Of a stretch of DNA of 64,000 bases, positions 17,132 to 25,357 are shown piece after piece. Within the stretch, counting starts at the first letter, position 1. The number at the start of each line of letters is the position of its first letter. This stretch comes from Selenomonadaceae bacterium (GTDB lineage Bacteria; Bacillota; Negativicutes; Selenomonadales; Selenomonadaceae): positions 62,001 through 126,000 of the forward strand of contig JAFWFO010000052.1 in assembly GCA_017515635.1 (NCBI GenBank). The letters are read 5' to 3'. The notes under the pieces are model-generated. The model saw nothing but the letters and a program-made list of their open reading frames with translations, was not told the origin of the DNA and did not search any database. Both the position numbers and the translations under genes were made by a program.

Positions 17132-17365
17132 TTAATACCAAGCCACTCCGCCTTTTGCGGGAAAGTTGCCGTTCGTTATGTAGCGTTCCAATTCGTTGCA
17201 AGCATGAACCGCATACATTTTCCCGTAAAGGTCAAAAAGTTTTTCGATTTTGCGCTCGCCGGTCTTCCGATTGACGGAAACGACCCCAAAGTCGGTTTCC
17301 TGTTCCGGATAGTATCTGTAGACAACTTTGTCTTCGTTCACTTCCAAAAGTTCAAGCCTTTCCAT
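17132..17365 (-). CDS. hypothetical protein, candidate immunity partner
   Basis: I do not recognise this 77-residue acidic protein (starts [20 protein letters not shown]). It is likely a small beta-rich fold with no signal peptide or membrane segment. It overlaps the preceding 155-residue gene by 14 bases and a GGAG-type site (AAAAGGAGCAG) lies before the ATG. Small acidic proteins directly after toxin-like domains are often immunity proteins; that is inference from position only. Together the two genes split the normally adjacent pheS and pheT. Confidence 0.7.
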   Translation of the reverse strand: MERLELLEVNEDKVVYRYYPEQETDFGVVSVNRKTGERKIEKLFDLYGKMYAVHACNELERYITNGNFPAKGGVAWY

Positions 17366-17819
17366 TTGAATTCTGCTCCTTTTGCCAAGCCGTTAATGCC
17401 TCGACATAATTATATTTTTGCGACGCCAAAGTATGCGATTTGCTTTGATTGCAACCGTAACGATTCATCAATTCGGCTTCCAAACGTTCATGTTTGAGCA
17501 AAACAATATCATGCGGCTGAATATTTTTTCCTTCGTGCAACCGCCGAAAAGACTCCGCCATATCATAACTGGAATCAAATCTTTTCAACTCGCCGTAAAT
17601 GTCGTGTTGCTCAATAAAAACATGGTCAAAAATTTTGCCAATAACTTTTTCGCTCATTCCGGCATTTTCGGCTACTTTTTTTACCCAGAATTCTTTATTT
17701 GAATGGCGACGTGTCTCGTAATACAACTCGGCGTGTGCTTTTCGACGTTTATGGTCGGGATCGTTTTTATCGTTTAACGCACCATAAATTCCTATCCCGT
17801 CCATGTCGTTCGCAATCAA
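17352..17819 (-). CDS. orphan toxin-like domain protein between pheS and pheT
   Basis: The 155-residue protein has no signal peptide. The segment [17 protein letters not shown] through [20 protein letters not shown], then MAESFRRL and [16 protein letters not shown], resembles, as far as I recall, the C-terminal domain of some phage-head or polymorphic-toxin proteins. I cannot name the family with certainty. The first possible start is TTG 17819, overlapping the pheS stop, with ATG at 17804; neither has a good ribosome-binding site, which fits a detached C-terminal domain or coupling to pheS. The next gene overlaps it. Confidence 0.65.
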   Translation of the reverse strand: MIANDMDGIGIYGALNDKNDPDHKRRKAHAELYYETRRHSNKEFWVKKVAENAGMSEKVIGKIFDHVFIEQHDIYGELKRFDSSYDMAESFRRLHEGKNIQPHDIVLLKHERLEAELMNRYGCNQSKSHTLASQKYNYVEALTAWQKEQNSNGKA

Positions 17820-18841
17820 AATTGTTTCAAGAAACGAACGTCATTATCGTAAAGCAACCGCATATCGTCAAGCCCGTAGCTGAGCATCGCAATACGTTCA
17901 ATGCCCATGCCGAACGCGAAGCCGCTGACTTTCGACGGGTCGTAGCCGCTCATTTTCAGCACGTCGGGATGAACCATGCCCGCGCCCAAAATTTCAAGCC
18001 AGCCGGTGCCTTGGCAGACTTTGCAGCCTTCGCCGTGGCACATGACGCAACTTACGTCGACTTCCGCGCTCGGCTCCGTGAACGGGAAAAAACTCGGACG
18101 CAGACGAATTTTTGTGCGCTCGCCGAAAATTTTCTTGCTGAAATCTTCAAGCGTGCCTTTCAAGTCCGCGAACGAAATGCCCTTGTCGATAACAAGCCCT
18201 TCAACTTGCGTGAACATCGGCGAATGCGACGCGTCATAATCGTCACGGCGATAAACTCGACCGGGCGCGATCATGCGAATCGGCTCGTTGTCCTTGTGAC
18301 GCTCCATTGTGCGCGCTTGCACGGGCGACGTTTGAGTCCTGAGCAAAATTTCTTCGGTAATGTAAAACGAATCCTGCATGTCGCGTGCGGGATGATCTTT
18401 CGGCAAGTTCAACGCCTCGAAATTGTAATAATCCGTTTCGACTTCAGGACCTTCCTCGACGGTGTAACCCATGCTGACGAAAATTTCTTTCACGCGGTTA
18501 AGCGTCAACGTCAGCGGGTGCAAATGCCCTTCATGCACGCGGCGACCGGGTAAAGTCACGTCGATTTTTTCGGACGCCAATTTGTTTTGAAGTTCAGCCG
18601 CCTTGAGTTCGGAATTTTTTTCCGCGATTGACGTTTCAATCTCCCGACGCGCATTGTTGACCATCTGCCCGACAACAGGACGCTCTTCCGCCGAAAGTTG
18701 ACTCATGCCGCGCAGTAAACCTGTAAGTTCGCCTTTCTTGCCGAGAAATTTAACGCGCACGTCGTCAAGTTCTTTCAACGTCGTTGTCGCTTGAATTTCT
18801 TCGGCCGCCCGCTCGCGCAGGTCTTTTATCTGTTGTTCCAA
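17816..18841 (-). CDS. pheS: phenylalanine--tRNA ligase alpha subunit
   Basis: The 341-residue product has the N-terminal coiled coil ([17 protein letters not shown]), motif 2 and motif 3 of class II synthetases, and the family text [31 protein letters not shown] and [14 protein letters not shown]. With PheT it charges tRNA-Phe in an alpha2-beta2 enzyme. AGGAGG precedes the ATG (rc of 18846-18852). No T-box leader was found upstream. The end overlaps the next small gene by three bases. Confidence 0.96.
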   Translation of the reverse strand: MEQQIKDLRERAAEEIQATTTLKELDDVRVKFLGKKGELTGLLRGMSQLSAEERPVVGQMVNNARREIETSIAEKNSELKAAELQNKLASEKIDVTLPGRRVHEGHLHPLTLTLNRVKEIFVSMGYTVEEGPEVETDYYNFEALNLPKDHPARDMQDSFYITEEILLRTQTSPVQARTMERHKDNEPIRMIAPGRVYRRDDYDASHSPMFTQVEGLVIDKGISFADLKGTLEDFSKKIFGERTKIRLRPSFFPFTEPSAEVDVSCVMCHGEGCKVCQGTGWLEILGAGMVHPDVLKMSGYDPSKVSGFAFGMGIERIAMLSYGLDDMRLLYDNDVRFLKQF

Positions 18842-18943
18842 TTAAAATCCTCCTGTCACAAAAATTTATGTAAGTCGTGTTGCGTGCATAAAGCTAACAC
18901 ACGTGAAAAAATATTGCAAGCTTTGAACTTTGTATTGCGCGAA

Positions 18944-18971
18944 CAAAAAAATCCCGACCAAAAATCGGGAA
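18944..18971 (-). terminator. terminator of the upstream minus-strand gene
   Basis: TCCCGA (18952-18957) pairs with TCGGGA (18965-18970). On the minus strand a run of seven T follows. It separates the frameshifted gene at 19029-20431 from pheS. Confidence 0.85.
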
Positions 18972-19028
18972 AATTTTTGTCGCCGTGTGGAGCGTTCGCC
19001 GCGCAGATTTTACACGTTGACGCCGCGT

Positions 19029-19724
19029 TTATTGCAAATCAGTCATGCACATTGTCGTTTTTACTACCGGTAAAGACACCCACACCCTTGGTTCATTGTC
19101 CGCGACTTTTTCCAAGACATTGCGCAGGCCGCGAACATAATCTTGCGTCGAGGGCAGAGAAATCTTTTTCCGCTTTCTGACGACAGATTCAGCACAGCTT
19201 TCGAGAAGTTCACGCGCAAATTTCGGGCGATTGTTCGAAGCGTACATGTCCTTTAATTTGGAAGAAGTTATCAGCTTGAGAATTTGTTTCGACTCAGATT
19301 CGGTAATCAGAAAATCTACGGCAACATATTTAAATTCGGTATTTAAAATCCGAATCATTTCTTTGGCGTCGTCTTCAATTATTTTGTCCGTAACTTTTTG
19401 CGAAGCTTTGCCCGCCGCCCAGCCGCCGACGCCGCCCGCAACATTCGCGCTTGTGTTCAAGAGATTCTTAAAGAGTTGCCCGAAAGAAATTCGCCCGCGA
19501 AAAATATCGAAAATATCTCCCGCCGACATAACAAGAACAGTCGCCAAACCCGTCACGACATTTCCGCGCAAAAGTTTCGACGCGCTCTTCATTGCCGCCG
19601 TGCCGTAAATACTTCCGCTTTCTCTGAAGGCGTTGACGAGAACGGCCGAACCTTTCGAGCCAATCATATCGATAATGGCATCGGAAACAGGTCTGAGTGC
19701 CGAATGCACGCCCGCTTTGGTCAT
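19029..19724 (-). CDS. 3' part of a frameshifted conserved gene of unknown function
   Basis: These 231 residues start MTKAGVHSALRPVSDAIIDMIGSKGSAVL and include hydrophobic, glycine-rich stretches (VVTGLATVLVMSAGDIF and NVAGGVGGWAAGKA) that could insert in a membrane. The start overlaps the stop of the upstream frame (ATGA at 19721-19724). I remember homologous proteins as one polypeptide of about 470 residues in which LVGQMTKAG-like text is continuous, so the present break is best read as a single-base deletion near 19725. Translational coupling through ATGA is the alternative. The function is unknown. Confidence 0.6.
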   Translation of the reverse strand: MTKAGVHSALRPVSDAIIDMIGSKGSAVLVNAFRESGSIYGTAAMKSASKLLRGNVVTGLATVLVMSAGDIFDIFRGRISFGQLFKNLLNTSANVAGGVGGWAAGKASQKVTDKIIEDDAKEMIRILNTEFKYVAVDFLITESESKQILKLITSSKLKDMYASNNRPKFARELLESCAESVVRKRKKISLPSTQDYVRGLRNVLEKVADNEPRVWVSLPVVKTTMCMTDLQ

Positions 19725-20431
19725 CTGCCGACCAAAATTGAACTAGCCCACACAAGACCGCCCGTCTGCAAACCCGCCGCCACGGATTGTTCAAGAGCCT
19801 CGTTGAAAGATTTTCCGTTCCACGTGGCAACGGCGAAAGTCACCGCCGCCGAAATTCCGCCGCTGTATGCACCGATTATGATTCCATTCGCCGCGTCATA
19901 AGCCAGCGATTCGATCGTTCCCGCCTTCGCAATGTTTTTCGCCTGTTCGTAAGTGATATTGCCTTTGCGAACAATTTCGTGTGCGTCCTTCACGCCGTCG
20001 GGGCCTTTGCCGGCTTTGATTTTTTCGTTCATGCTTTTGATTGCGGCGTCGTATTTGTCGGCCGGAACTTCGATTTGCATGAATTTGCGCAATCCGTTGG
20101 AATTTCTGATATAGTTTCCATTACTATCTCTGAGATAATATCTGAATTCACCGTCCCTGAAGCATTCGTTGACGCATCTGGAACCTGACGCGCAGTATTT
20201 GCTTTGAATGTCCACTCCGTTGACTCGTCTGTCCGCGCCGTTTTTTGCGTTGTCGTCGCCGACAACTTCAGCGTCCTTGCCCAAGAATTTATCGAACAAA
20301 TTATTTGTCTGTTCCGCCGCGAAGCCGTGCCCTTGTTCGGCGTGAAATTTTTCTTCCGCGCCGCTCTTAACAACGATTTTACTTCCTCCGTAGGCTCCGC
20401 CAAATTCACGATCGTTTTTGCGTTCGCTCAT
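19721..20431 (-). CDS. 5' part of a frameshifted conserved gene of unknown function
   Basis: The 236-residue 5' part starts MSERKNDREFGGAYGG, has a Cys-rich segment (SKYCASGSRCVNECF, near 78-92), the text FMQIEVPADKYDAAIKSMNEKI, and a glycine-rich hydrophobic C terminus. I recall this combination from conserved hypothetical proteins in many bacteria. I chose ATG 20431 because GAGGTGG lies just before it. The promoter has a C11 tract and the same flanking sequence as the RTX gene promoter at 13968-13998. The frame stops at 19721 and continues in another frame. Confidence 0.65.
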   Translation of the reverse strand: MSERKNDREFGGAYGGSKIVVKSGAEEKFHAEQGHGFAAEQTNNLFDKFLGKDAEVVGDDNAKNGADRRVNGVDIQSKYCASGSRCVNECFRDGEFRYYLRDSNGNYIRNSNGLRKFMQIEVPADKYDAAIKSMNEKIKAGKGPDGVKDAHEIVRKGNITYEQAKNIAKAGTIESLAYDAANGIIIGAYSGGISAAVTFAVATWNGKSFNEALEQSVAAGLQTGGLVWASSILVGR

Positions 20432-20466
20432 AATGACCACCTCGTGTTAAAAAATTCGATGGTCAC

Positions 20467-20498
20467 AGTATACCCCCCCCCCCAATCGTCATTGTCAA
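20467..20498 (-). promoter_or_regulatory. promoter with C11/G11 spacer tract (candidate phase-variable)
   Basis: On the minus strand TTGACA (20493-20498) and TATACT (20467-20472) flank a 20-base spacer containing eleven G next to the -10 box. The 50 bases around it, including CAAGCATTTGAAAAAATTTT, are nearly the same as at 13968-14020. It drives the frameshifted gene starting at 20431. Confidence 0.78.
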
Positions 20499-20568
20499 GC
20501 ATTTGAAAAAATTTTTGCAAGCAACTTGACGTTGTATCCAATTTGTTTAGTCGCTCAACTTTCAAATG

Positions 20569-21399
20569 TCACCAATGTTCAAAACGTTTCTTTTTGTTGA
20601 GGGCACGAATCAAATTCATGTCGTATGCGCTCAGGCGGAAATCAAACACGTTGAAATTTTCTTCTATGTGCGCTTTGTTCGACGAACCCGGGATAACGAC
20701 GTAATTTTCTTGAATATGCCAACGCAAGATAATCTGCGCGGAAGTTTTGAGATATTTTACCGCAAGTTGCTGAATCGTCTCGTTGTCGAAAATTCTCTGT
20801 GTGTTGCCGCGTCCGCAGAAAGGATCCCAACTTTCGACGACCGTGCCAAATTTTTTGACGTAAGCTTGAAGTTCCGCGTTTTGATAAAACGGATGATTTT
20901 CGTTCTGGACGACGGCGGGGACAATTTGGGCGGTGTCGCGAATCCTGTCGAATTCTTCAGGCGTGTAGTAATTTGAAATGCCGATTGAACGAACCTTGCC
21001 CGCTTTTACGCCGCGTTCGAGTGCATGATAACCTTCTTCGTCCCAACGCCCCGGCTGATGAATCAATATCAAATCAATGTAATCAAAGCCGAGCACACGA
21101 AGTGAATCGTCAATCGCCGTGTCAGGGGAATTGTGATTGTCGGGCAGAATTTTTGTCGTGATGAAAATTTCTTCGCGTTTAATAATGCCTTCGTCAATCG
21201 CCCGCCGAATTCCGTTGCCGACGTTGACTTCGTTGCGGTAATAACGCGCCGTATCAATCAATCTGTAACCGACTTTCAGCGCGTGATAAACGCATTCTTC
21301 GGCAACCATACCGGTAAGTTTCCAAGTGCCCAAACCCATTCGCGGCATGTTGAATCCGCTGTTGAGAGCAACGGAATCACTGAAAAAACTTTTGCTCAT
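20569..21399 (-). CDS. aldo/keto reductase
   Basis: The 276-residue protein is a complete NADPH-dependent aldo/keto reductase of the prokaryotic type (TIM barrel). The catalytic tetrad is visible: Asp in LIDTARYYRNE, Tyr in the same motif, Lys in FITTKIL and His in LILIHQPG. The nucleotide-binding end IPGSSNKAHIEEN is present. The first residues NMPRMGLGTWK are the family start. GGAGGTTC precedes the ATG. It stands alone on the minus strand; the substrate is not predictable. Confidence 0.92.
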   Translation of the reverse strand: MSKSFFSDSVALNSGFNMPRMGLGTWKLTGMVAEECVYHALKVGYRLIDTARYYRNEVNVGNGIRRAIDEGIIKREEIFITTKILPDNHNSPDTAIDDSLRVLGFDYIDLILIHQPGRWDEEGYHALERGVKAGKVRSIGISNYYTPEEFDRIRDTAQIVPAVVQNENHPFYQNAELQAYVKKFGTVVESWDPFCGRGNTQRIFDNETIQQLAVKYLKTSAQIILRWHIQENYVVIPGSSNKAHIEENFNVFDFRLSAYDMNLIRALNKKKRFEHW

Positions 21400-21458
21400 G
21401 TCGTGAACCTCCTTATTATCAACGCAAGAAATTTTCTTCGAGTCATATTCTACCTCAA

Positions 21459-22223
21459 TTAAAACGACCGATTAATTTTCGACGCAAGAACGCCCGCGCC
21501 GAAGCCGTTATCAATGTTGACGACGCCGACGCCCGTTGCGCAACTGTTAAGCATCGCAAGCAAGGCCGCAAGCCCGTTGAATGACGCACCGTAACCGATA
21601 CTTGTAGGCACGGCAATCACGGGACGCGAAGTTAATCCGCCGATAACGCTCGCCAACGCACCTTCCATGCCCGCCACGACGATTATCACGTTCGCGGAAA
21701 GAATTTCGTCCAAGTGCGCGAACAGGCGATGAATTCCCGCAACGCCGCAATCATAGCACGTCGAAACCGCGTTGCCCCAAAGATACGCCGTCAATCGCGC
21801 TTCCTCGGCGACAGGCACGTCACTTGTCCCCGCCGTCACGACCAAAATTTTTTTCGACTCGTCACGCACAAAACTTTTATCGCGGTCAACGTAAATCATT
21901 CGCGCAGTTTCGTCGAAAACCGCTTCGGGAATTTCTTCGCGCAGAAAATTAAATTGTTCGCGTGTCGCACGACTCGCAATCAAATTTCCGTTACTGCGTT
22001 CGTAAAGATTTTTGAAAATAATTTTGAGCTGTTCTTTCGTCTTGCCGGGCGAATAGACGACTTCGGGGAAACCTTGACGCAATTCGCGCCCGTGATCAAT
22101 CGTTGCAAATCCGAAACTTTCAGTCGCCAACGAAAATTTTTTCATCGCGGCAATAACATCCGTCTCCGAAAGTTTTTCCGCCTTGTAAGCGCGCAACAGT
22201 TCCGATAAATTTTGTTCTGTCAT
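21459..22223 (-). CDS. larB: nickel pincer cofactor biosynthesis protein LarB
   Basis: The 254-residue protein ends in a PurE-like domain with GTSDVPVAEEA, GVAGIHRL and VAGMEGALASVIGGL, the LarB pattern. LarB carboxylates and hydrolyses nicotinic acid adenine dinucleotide, the first step of the nickel pincer cofactor used by lactate racemase and related enzymes. larC and larE are not in the window. I chose ATG 22223, placed after GAGGTGAAC; an upstream in-frame start lacks a ribosome-binding site. It is divergent from cbiC. Confidence 0.9.
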   Translation of the reverse strand: MTEQNLSELLRAYKAEKLSETDVIAAMKKFSLATESFGFATIDHGRELRQGFPEVVYSPGKTKEQLKIIFKNLYERSNGNLIASRATREQFNFLREEIPEAVFDETARMIYVDRDKSFVRDESKKILVVTAGTSDVPVAEEARLTAYLWGNAVSTCYDCGVAGIHRLFAHLDEILSANVIIVVAGMEGALASVIGGLTSRPVIAVPTSIGYGASFNGLAALLAMLNSCATGVGVVNIDNGFGAGVLASKINRSF

Positions 22224-22282
22224 TAAAAGTTCACCTCGCCCGCTAAAATAAATCATAAACTTAACTCAAAGTCAAATTCGCG

Positions 22283-22311
22283 TTGACGGTCTCGAACGCG
22301 TTTGTTAGACT
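22283..22311 (+). promoter_or_regulatory. predicted promoter of cbiC
   Basis: TTGACG (22283-22288) and TAGACT (22306-22311) are 17 bases apart, 31 bases before the cbiC ATG. Confidence 0.5.
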
Positions 22312-22341
22312 GGCGAAAACGTTTCGGAAAGGAGAATTCTT

Positions 22342-22992
22342 ATGTTTATGACAAAGCCGATGGAAATTGAAGCCCGCAGCATGGAAATTATCGCGCCGCA
22401 CCTCGACGGGCTTAATCTCAGCGACGACGAGAAAAAAATTTATTCGCGAATTATCCACGCGTCGGGCGATACCGAATACGCGCCGATAATTAAAATTCAC
22501 CCGCAGGCGATTGACGCGATTAAATCTGCACTTCAGCGCGGCGCGAATATTTTTACCGATGTCGAAATGGTTCGGCGCGGGATAAGTATTCGGACGTTCT
22601 CGAAATTCGGCGGGGAAATTTTTTGCAAGATCGCCGATGTCGACGTGCGCGAATTCGCCAAACGCGAAGGCATTACCAGATCAATGGCGGCGATGAGATT
22701 TTTCGGCAAGCGGCTTGACGGTCAACTTGTCGCGATTGGAAATGCCCCGACTGCTCTGTTTGAAGTGTTGCGGCTCGCTCGCGAAGAAAATATCCGTCCC
22801 GCCGCGATTATCGGCGTGCCCGTCGGTTTCGTCGGTGCCGCCGAATCCAAAGCTCAACTTGCCGCGCAGGACGAAATTCCTTTTATCACGGTCGCCGGCA
22901 CGAAGGGCGGAAGTTCAATCGCGGTTGCCGTCATCAACGCAATTTTGTATATGCTGGACGATTCGCGGGGACTCAAGCCAAATGAAAAATAG
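22342..22992 (+). CDS. cbiC: precorrin-8X / cobalt-precorrin-8 methylmutase
   Basis: The 216-residue protein has the CbiC/CobH features: catalytic His in RIIHASGD (near residue 39), the DVEMVRRGI segment, and the C-terminal GFVGAAESK and GTKGGSS motifs. It moves the C-11 methyl to C-12 to form hydrogenobyrinate or cobyrinate. GGAAAGGAG precedes the ATG. It is followed after about 100 bases by cbiA, so this is a small piece of a cobalamin pathway whose other genes lie elsewhere. Confidence 0.93.
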   Translation: MFMTKPMEIEARSMEIIAPHLDGLNLSDDEKKIYSRIIHASGDTEYAPIIKIHPQAIDAIKSALQRGANIFTDVEMVRRGISIRTFSKFGGEIFCKIADVDVREFAKREGITRSMAAMRFFGKRLDGQLVAIGNAPTALFEVLRLAREENIRPAAIIGVPVGFVGAAESKAQLAAQDEIPFITVAGTKGGSSIAVAVINAILYMLDDSRGLKPNEK

Positions 22993-23009
22993 TCGCTTTA
23001 AAAGCGACG
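22990..23009 (+). other. short palindromic hairpin after cbiC
   Basis: GTCGCTTT and AAAAGCGAC form a perfect stem directly at the cbiC stop. There is no T run, so it is not a clear terminator. A similar CCGCTTTTAAAGCGG palindrome lies at 32090-32104. Confidence 0.45.
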
Positions 23010-23091
23010 GAACAGTTTCGCGCCGCGACGTTATCATAAATCAAACTTTATCGCCGCGAACGAAAACTTTTTTTGGAGGGCTTTGACGAAG

Positions 23092-23820
23092 ATGCTTAAT
23101 AATTTCCCACGACTGATAATTTCTGCGACACAGAGCGGATCCGGCAAAACGACAATCACGACGGGACTTTTAATCGCGCTGAAAAATCGCGGGCTGAACG
23201 TTCAACCCTGCAAGGTCGGCCCCGATTATATCGACACGGGCTGGCACGCGCTTGCCTGCGGAAAACCTTCGCACAATCTCGACAGTCTGCTTATCGGCGC
23301 GGACAACCTGCCAAAAATTTTCACGGACGCGGCACGTGACGCGGATATTTCCGTTATCGAAGGCGTTATGGGACTTTTCGACGGTTCGCGCAACGGTCAC
23401 GGCTCCACGGCGGAAATTGCCAAAATTCTCGACGCGCCGGTTATTTTGGTCGTCGACGCAAAAAGTATGGGAGCTTCGGCGGCGGCGATTGCGTTGGGTT
23501 TTCGTGAGTTCGATAAATCCGTCAATCTTGCCGGCGTGATTTTAAATCGGCTCGGTTCGGCGTCACACGAAAAATTGATTGTCGACGCACTCGACACGCT
23601 CGGCATAAAAGTTTTCGGCGCGATTCGACGCAACGACGAATTTAAGTTGCCCGAAAGACATTTGGGGCTTGTCCCGACGACGGAAAATTTTTCGCCTGAC
23701 GTGTTGCAAAAAATCTGCGCGGCGGTCGAAAATCAAGTTGACGTTGACGCACTGATTGATGTTGCCCGAAACTCATCACCGCTCGAAACTACCCCTCAAA
23801 GCTCAAAGCTCGAAGCTTAA
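23092..23820 (+). CDS. cbiA: cobyrinate a,c-diamide synthase, N-terminal part (frame broken)
   Basis: These 242 residues form the ATP-binding domain of CbiA/CobB: P-loop TQSGSGKTT (near residue 10), KVGPDYID, and VIEGVMGLFDG. The enzyme amidates the a and c side chains of cobyrinate using glutamine. The frame closes at TAA 23818 in the interdomain linker, right after three heptamers (TCAAAGC, TCAAAGC, TCGAAGC). The glutaminase domain continues one frame over at 23817. I chose ATG 23092, 12 bases after GGAGGG; TTG 23083 is too close to that site. Confidence 0.9.
   Translation: MLNNFPRLIISATQSGSGKTTITTGLLIALKNRGLNVQPCKVGPDYIDTGWHALACGKPSHNLDSLLIGADNLPKIFTDAARDADISVIEGVMGLFDGSRNGHGSTAEIAKILDAPVILVVDAKSMGASAAAIALGFREFDKSVNLAGVILNRLGSASHEKLIVDALDTLGIKVFGAIRRNDEFKLPERHLGLVPTTENFSPDVLQKICAAVENQVDVDALIDVARNSSPLETTPQSSKLEA
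23796..23817 (+). repeat. heptamer repeat inside cbiA
   Basis: TCAAAGC, TCAAAGC and TCGAAGC follow each other without a gap and are followed by TTAACAA. This resembles one arm of the AGCTTTA-type intergenic hairpins near 240 and 1880. Seven is not a multiple of three, so each gain or loss of a unit shifts the frame. Confidence 0.85.
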
Positions 23821-24440
23821 CAATTGCCGTTGCCCGTGATGCCGCGTTCAATTTTTATTATGACGCTTCGTTAAGCGTGCTTGAGCAACTCGGCGCGCAA
23901 ATTATTTTTTTCAGCCCGCTCGAAGATGAAACTTTGCCCGCAAATGTCGACGGCTTGATTATCGGCGGCGGATTCCCCGAAATGTTCGCGGCGCAACTCG
24001 AACGCAACAAAAAAATCCGCAACGAAATTAATCGTGCGGCGAATGACGGTCTGCCGATTTTTGCCGAATGCGGCGGCTTTATGTACTTGATGAATCGTCT
24101 CGTTGATTTTGACGGTAAATCTTTTGAAATGTGCGGCGTGCTTGACGGCACGGCGACAATGACGCGCAAGTTGCAACGTGTCGGCTACGTTGAGGCGGAA
24201 CTTTCAACGAATTGCGTTTTGGGAAGTCGCGGAGAAAAATTTTTCGCGCACGAATTCCGGTACTCGACGGCCGACGTTGCTGAAAATATTTTCGCGTGTA
24301 AACGGTTGCGCACGGGTGAAAATTTCACGGCGGGCGTTGCCGTCAAAAATGTCGCGGCGTCTTATCTGCATATTCACTTCGCGGGTTGCCCGAACGTCGC
24401 AAAAAATTTTGTCGAAGCGTGCGTTAAGCGTCGACAGTAA
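23817..24440 (+). CDS. cbiA: cobyrinate a,c-diamide synthase, C-terminal glutaminase part (frame broken)
   Basis: Read from 23817 the frame begins LTIAVARDAAFNFYY, the conserved start of the CbiA glutamine amidotransferase domain, then gives IIGGGFPEMFA, the Cys nucleophile in FAECGGFMYL, and the C-terminal AASYLHIHFAG. About 207 residues complete the protein begun at 23092. As it stands the part has no proper start; GTG 23877 without a ribosome-binding site is the first candidate. One more heptamer would place it in frame with the N-terminal part. The 3' end overlaps the convergent epimerase gene by 17 bases. Confidence 0.88.
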   Translation, partial: LTIAVARDAAFNFYYDASLSVLEQLGAQIIFFSPLEDETLPANVDGLIIGGGFPEMFAAQLERNKKIRNEINRAANDGLPIFAECGGFMYLMNRLVDFDGKSFEMCGVLDGTATMTRKLQRVGYVEAELSTNCVLGSRGEKFFAHEFRYSTADVAENIFACKRLRTGENFTAGVAVKNVAASYLHIHFAGCPNVAKNFVEACVKRRQ

Positions 24441-25269
24441 TCGAATATTCCGAAGTAAAAGTTTTTCCGACTTCCAAAGCGATAATGCCGTCTTTTTCGA
24501 TAAAGTCGCCCGCGAAGTCTGCAAAGTCGGCGTGTCCGTGCCAAGGCTCAATGCAGAGGAACGGTGCGCCGATTTTCGTCCAAATGCCCCAAAACGGATA
24601 ACCTTCCGCCTTGAGCGTGACGGATTTTTTATCGCGGCGAATCGTGACGGAACTGCTTTGGAGGTTGTCGAAGATGAGCGCGTCGCCTTTGAACAAATCA
24701 TAGTTGAGCTTGAGAATTTTCCCGTCAATCGTCGGAATGCGTTCGTCGCTCAACAAGCCGCCCGCCAAAGGAATTCTTGCGGCGTGTTCGTCCTTGTTGA
24801 ATTCAAGTTGGTAATCGTCGAAGTTGCCGCCGTCGAAAGGCACGGTCAACGCGGGATGTGCGCCGATTGAAAAATAAATCGTTTTGTCGTCCAAATTTTC
24901 GACGAGCCATTTGACGGTAAGTTTATTGGCGTCGAGCGTGTAGCTGACGTTGAGCGCGAATTTGAACGGATAATTTTTCAGCGTGTCTTCGTTGGATTCA
25001 AGGCGGAACGTCAACGGATTGTCTTTGACGAAAACAAAATCGCTCAGCCTGCCGAAGCCGTGACTTGGGAGCGAATAATTTTTGCCGCCGAATCGGAACG
25101 TGTCATCTTTGAGCTTGCCGACGATCGGAAATAAAATCGGCGAAGAATATTTCCAAAAATCCGTGCCGCTGCAAATAAAATCCGTGTCGCCTTTGACGAG
25201 CGATTTTAATTCCGCGCCGTGTTCGTCGACGATGATTCGGAGTGTGCCGTTGTCCAATGTGTGCGTCAT
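24424..25269 (-). CDS. aldose 1-epimerase family protein (LacX-like)
   Basis: The 281-residue protein is an all-beta galactose mutarotase-type fold. The text SPILFPIVGKLKDD, SLPSHGFGR and FSIGAHPALTVPF carries the His and Glu residues expected of the active site, and the LCIEPWHGHAD motif is typical of the LacX-like branch. It probably interconverts sugar anomers in the cytosol. GAGGAGAC precedes the ATG. It is followed downstream by the convergent cbiA. Confidence 0.88.
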   Translation of the reverse strand: MTHTLDNGTLRIIVDEHGAELKSLVKGDTDFICSGTDFWKYSSPILFPIVGKLKDDTFRFGGKNYSLPSHGFGRLSDFVFVKDNPLTFRLESNEDTLKNYPFKFALNVSYTLDANKLTVKWLVENLDDKTIYFSIGAHPALTVPFDGGNFDDYQLEFNKDEHAARIPLAGGLLSDERIPTIDGKILKLNYDLFKGDALIFDNLQSSSVTIRRDKKSVTLKAEGYPFWGIWTKIGAPFLCIEPWHGHADFADFAGDFIEKDGIIALEVGKTFTSEYSITVDA

Positions 25270-25283
25270 ATTGCGTGTCTCCT

Positions 25284-25352
25284 CTTGTAGGAACGAGTAA
25301 ATAGGAACAAGGAACTAGTTTACTAATCCCAACTAATTCCAAATTCCTCATT
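25284..25352. repeat. heptamer-repeat hairpin element (TAGGAAC/AATTCC type)
   Basis: TAGGAACGAGTAAATAGGAAC units face CTAATCCCAACTAATTCC units. It fills the gap between the epimerase gene and the YbjN-like gene. Confidence 0.6.
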
Positions 25353-25357
25353 GCTTT

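Noticed and set aside
18842..19028. T-box leader for pheST
   Set aside because: No T-box core (AGGGTGG-type) or antiterminator was found on the minus strand; the only hairpin is the terminator of the upstream gene.
19468..19830. 120-residue minus-strand frame over the frameshift
   Set aside because: It is in the third frame, Arg/Cys-rich, and overlaps both better-supported parts.
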